This document shows, in pieces, positions 3,971 to 5,722 of a DNA stretch of 5,722 nt; within the stretch, counting starts at the first letter, position 1; every line of letters starts with the position of its first letter. Made by a program: the position numbers and the translations under genes. Source of the DNA: JAWXCH01 sp034440595 (lineage in GTDB: Bacteria > Planctomycetota > Planctomycetia > Pirellulales > JALHPA01); NCBI GenBank assembly GCA_034440595.1, contig JAWXCH010000179.1, positions 1-5,722 on the forward strand, written 5' to 3'. The notes beneath the pieces are model-generated. The model was given only the letters and a program-made list of their open reading frames with translations. It ran no database searches and was not told where the DNA came from.

Positions 3971-5722
3971 CGAATTTCTGCCATCTGCCGCGAAGGACCA
4001 GAATGCACCAGGTATTGATGCGTAACTCCGTCCGAGAGGTTGCGGCACTGCGTGGCGAGCCGACCGAGCAGACGGTCCAAATGTTTGCGTGAGTTATCCC
4101 GATCCACTTCGCACAACAAGTCGATATCCACCAATCGAAGGCCAGCCAGCGCCGACATAATAATTCGCTGCTCGCTGGTCATCAGCGGTACATCTTCTTC
4201 GCGCGGAAGATTCTCCACATGCTGCGATAGCGCCACCAACTGAAACGCTACTGAACGGGGATTGGTCTCGTCAGTCAGCAGCAAATCTAATACTGGACGA
4301 AGCTGCAACGTCGTCATATAGCGACTGCGATAGGTCATCGAGCTGTCGCCAATCTCCAAAATAGCCTCCAGCACTGTGGATTCGTCCGTGGCAGGATGCA
4401 CCAGCGTACTGCCCAACAAGCTGAGCGTGTGCAGCGACCGTTCCAAGCGACGTCCCATGTCCAAGAATCGCCAGCCAGGGCCGCGCGTCATGCTTTCCAT
4501 GCCCAGACCGCTAAAAGCTGAGAGGCTGATCAACATCTGGTTGAGCAAAGAAAGTGCTTCACTCAGTTGAATCACACCGAGCGGAAACGAAGTGCCAAAC
4601 TCTTGTTCTAGCCGATTGAGAATTCTCCAACTGTCGATCGAAATACGATCTCGAACAATCGAGGCCACCTGATGCACTTCGGTAACCGTCCGCCGTAAAC
4701 TACCAGCACGAGCTTCATCAAAGATAAACGCCAGGATCTCATTCTCTAACAGCGGAACGCGGCGACCTTCAGTATGAATCAAAAAGTCAGGTCGGATCTG
4801 CCCGGAATCGGACAAAGCGTGCAACAGTACGGCCAAATCATTTGAATCGCGCGGTTGCGATTCCGAAGTCATCCGCGAGACCACGCTGCGCAACAGCCGC
4901 ACCGATCCTTCCGCGCGCTCCACATGTCTGCCCAGCCAATAGAGGTTATCCGCAACACGACTCGGCAGATCGTTTCCACTGCGTCTTAGCGCAACGGGCT
5001 GTCCCGAAGGGTGCAGCAGGCTGACCTGCGCCACCGGACCTTCGGAGAGAACCCAGACGTCTTTACTTCCCTGGCCACCTAGGCTGGAATCACCCAGTGA
5101 ATTTGCGGTTTCGGATACCCTGGTCAAGCCGCCCGGCATGACCAGATAGTCATCTCCCGATGCGACCAAAAAGGTCCGCAGTGCCATCCGCCATGGTTGC
5201 AGCCCGTTGGCGGTCCAAACCGGTGTGGAGCTGCGCGAGAGCGTTTCTTGAGCGACAAACTGCCGAGGCTGGTCCTTGATACGCGCGATCAGTTCGCTGC
5301 GTTCTTCAGACGAAAGCTGTTCAGCAAAAATCGGCTTGGCTGTACGTGGCGAAAAGGCCGGCTTAATGACAACTTGGTCCAAATGCTCTACCACATAGCG
5401 CAGCGAATCCGGCTCTCCACACCACCAGGTCTGCACGCTCGGCAGGCTTAGGTCTTCACCAAGCAGACGGCGTGCAAGCTGCGGCAAGAATGCCATGAAA
5501 GCAGGGGCCTCTAGCAAGTTGCTCCCTAGCGGATTCGCAATGGCCACATTTCCTGAGCGCGCCGCCTGCACCAGACCGGACACACCAAACGCCGAGTGCG
5601 CGGAAAGCTCCAACGGATCGCAGTCGTCATCGAACACGCGTCGCAGTATCACATCGACCTGAATCAGTCCGCCAAGTGTTTTCAGATAAACCCGGCTGTC
5701 TCGAACCGTCAGGTCTCCACCC
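3958..5722 (-). CDS. Circularly permuted ATP-grasp / alpha-E fusion protein (5' end outside window)
   Basis: The frame is open to the window edge, giving 587 visible residues. The GTG at 5652 is internal, because the codons before it read as conserved family sequence (DLTVRDSRVYLKTLGGL, residues 3-19). The ATP-grasp part (about 1-240) shows VDVILRRVFDDDCDPLEL (22-39), GNVAIANPLGSNLLEAPA (57-74), the VIKPAF lysine segment (118-123), PWRMALRTF...MPGGLTRVS (176-203) and GGQGSKDVWVLSEGP (215-229). The alpha-E helical domain follows from LPSRVADNLYWLGRHVERAE (252-271) through DMGRRLERS (421-429) to HQYLVH near the end. The two domains are often separate genes; here they are fused. Fused relatives are roughly 850 residues, so about 260 are probably missing. 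The ATP-grasp domain is predicted to form amide or peptide bonds using ATP; alpha-E is an uncharacterised partner. The transglutaminase gene follows 17 nt downstream. Confidence 0.93.
   Translation of the reverse strand, partial: GGDLTVRDSRVYLKTLGGLIQVDVILRRVFDDDCDPLELSAHSAFGVSGLVQAARSGNVAIANPLGSNLLEAPAFMAFLPQLARRLLGEDLSLPSVQTWWCGEPDSLRYVVEHLDQVVIKPAFSPRTAKPIFAEQLSSEERSELIARIKDQPRQFVAQETLSRSSTPVWTANGLQPWRMALRTFLVASGDDYLVMPGGLTRVSETANSLGDSSLGGQGSKDVWVLSEGPVAQVSLLHPSGQPVALRRSGNDLPSRVADNLYWLGRHVERAEGSVRLLRSVVSRMTSESQPRDSNDLAVLLHALSDSGQIRPDFLIHTEGRRVPLLENEILAFIFDEARAGSLRRTVTEVHQVASIVRDRISIDSWRILNRLEQEFGTSFPLGVIQLSEALSLLNQMLISLSAFSGLGMESMTRGPGWRFLDMGRRLERSLHTLSLLGSTLVHPATDESTVLEAILEIGDSSMTYRSRYMTTLQLRPVLDLLLTDETNPRSVAFQLVALSQHVENLPREEDVPLMTSEQRIIMSALAGLRLVDIDLLCEVDRDNSRKHLDRLLGRLATQCRNLSDGVTHQYLVHSGPSRQMAEIRLGR

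Noticed and set aside
3941..4048. N-terminal extension of the transglutaminase protein to an upstream ATG
   Set aside because: The extra 36 residues overlap the alpha-E coding sequence and precede the conserved family start MRYKVSHTT, which has its own Shine-Dalgarno.
5650..5652. GTG as the start of the ATP-grasp/alpha-E gene
   Set aside because: The 23 codons upstream to the window edge are open and read as conserved family sequence (DLTVRDSRVYLKTLGGL), so the gene is truncated by the window and starts outside it.
1..5722. Search for tRNA, rRNA, CRISPR arrays, transposases or phage genes
   Set aside because: No clover-leaf-like segment, spaced repeat array or mobile-element protein was seen on either strand.

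Overview
The window is a stretch of bacterial chromosome of moderate GC content. It holds one small membrane-protein gene on the + strand and, converging on it, four genes on the - strand. I suspect a planctomycete (Pirellulaceae-like) host. The reasons are the style of the small DUF485 protein and the long-loop acetate-type symporter, the fused ATP-grasp/alpha-E protein, and the GGCAC-type and nested palindromes between genes. No rRNA, tRNA or other phylogenetic marker is present, so this is inference only.

Layout. Positions 1-137 are a leader with no confident gene. Positions 138-530 (+) encode a 130-residue protein with two membrane segments and no recognised function; it may be the 3' part of an ABC-2-type permease gene. 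Positions 531-708 separate the convergent genes and hold a 7-bp GC hairpin followed by a T-run, then a nested palindrome with a 16-bp stem. Positions 709-2463 (-) encode a sodium:solute symporter of the ActP (cation/acetate) type. Its GTG start overlaps the end of a DUF485 (YjcH-like) membrane protein at 2460-2747 (-), so the two form a translationally coupled pair. Positions 2748-3052 are a non-coding gap. It is AT-rich next to the upstream operon, carries a candidate terminator, and has small palindromes near the DUF485 start.

Positions 3053-5722 (-) form a second operon: a large protein with a circularly permuted ATP-grasp domain fused to an alpha-E domain (5' end outside the window), then a bacterial transglutaminase-like cysteine protein. 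This pairing is a widespread but functionally uncharacterised cassette, predicted from gene neighbourhoods to make and modify peptides or peptide tags. A 15-nt tandem duplication at the junction doubles both the stop codon of the first gene and the Shine-Dalgarno of the second.

The two operons look functionally unrelated: one is for short-chain carboxylate uptake, the other for predicted peptide ligation and processing. I see no mobile element, CRISPR array or RNA gene. The least understood biology here is the ATP-grasp/alpha-E/transglutaminase cassette. It belongs to known families and is not a new system as such.
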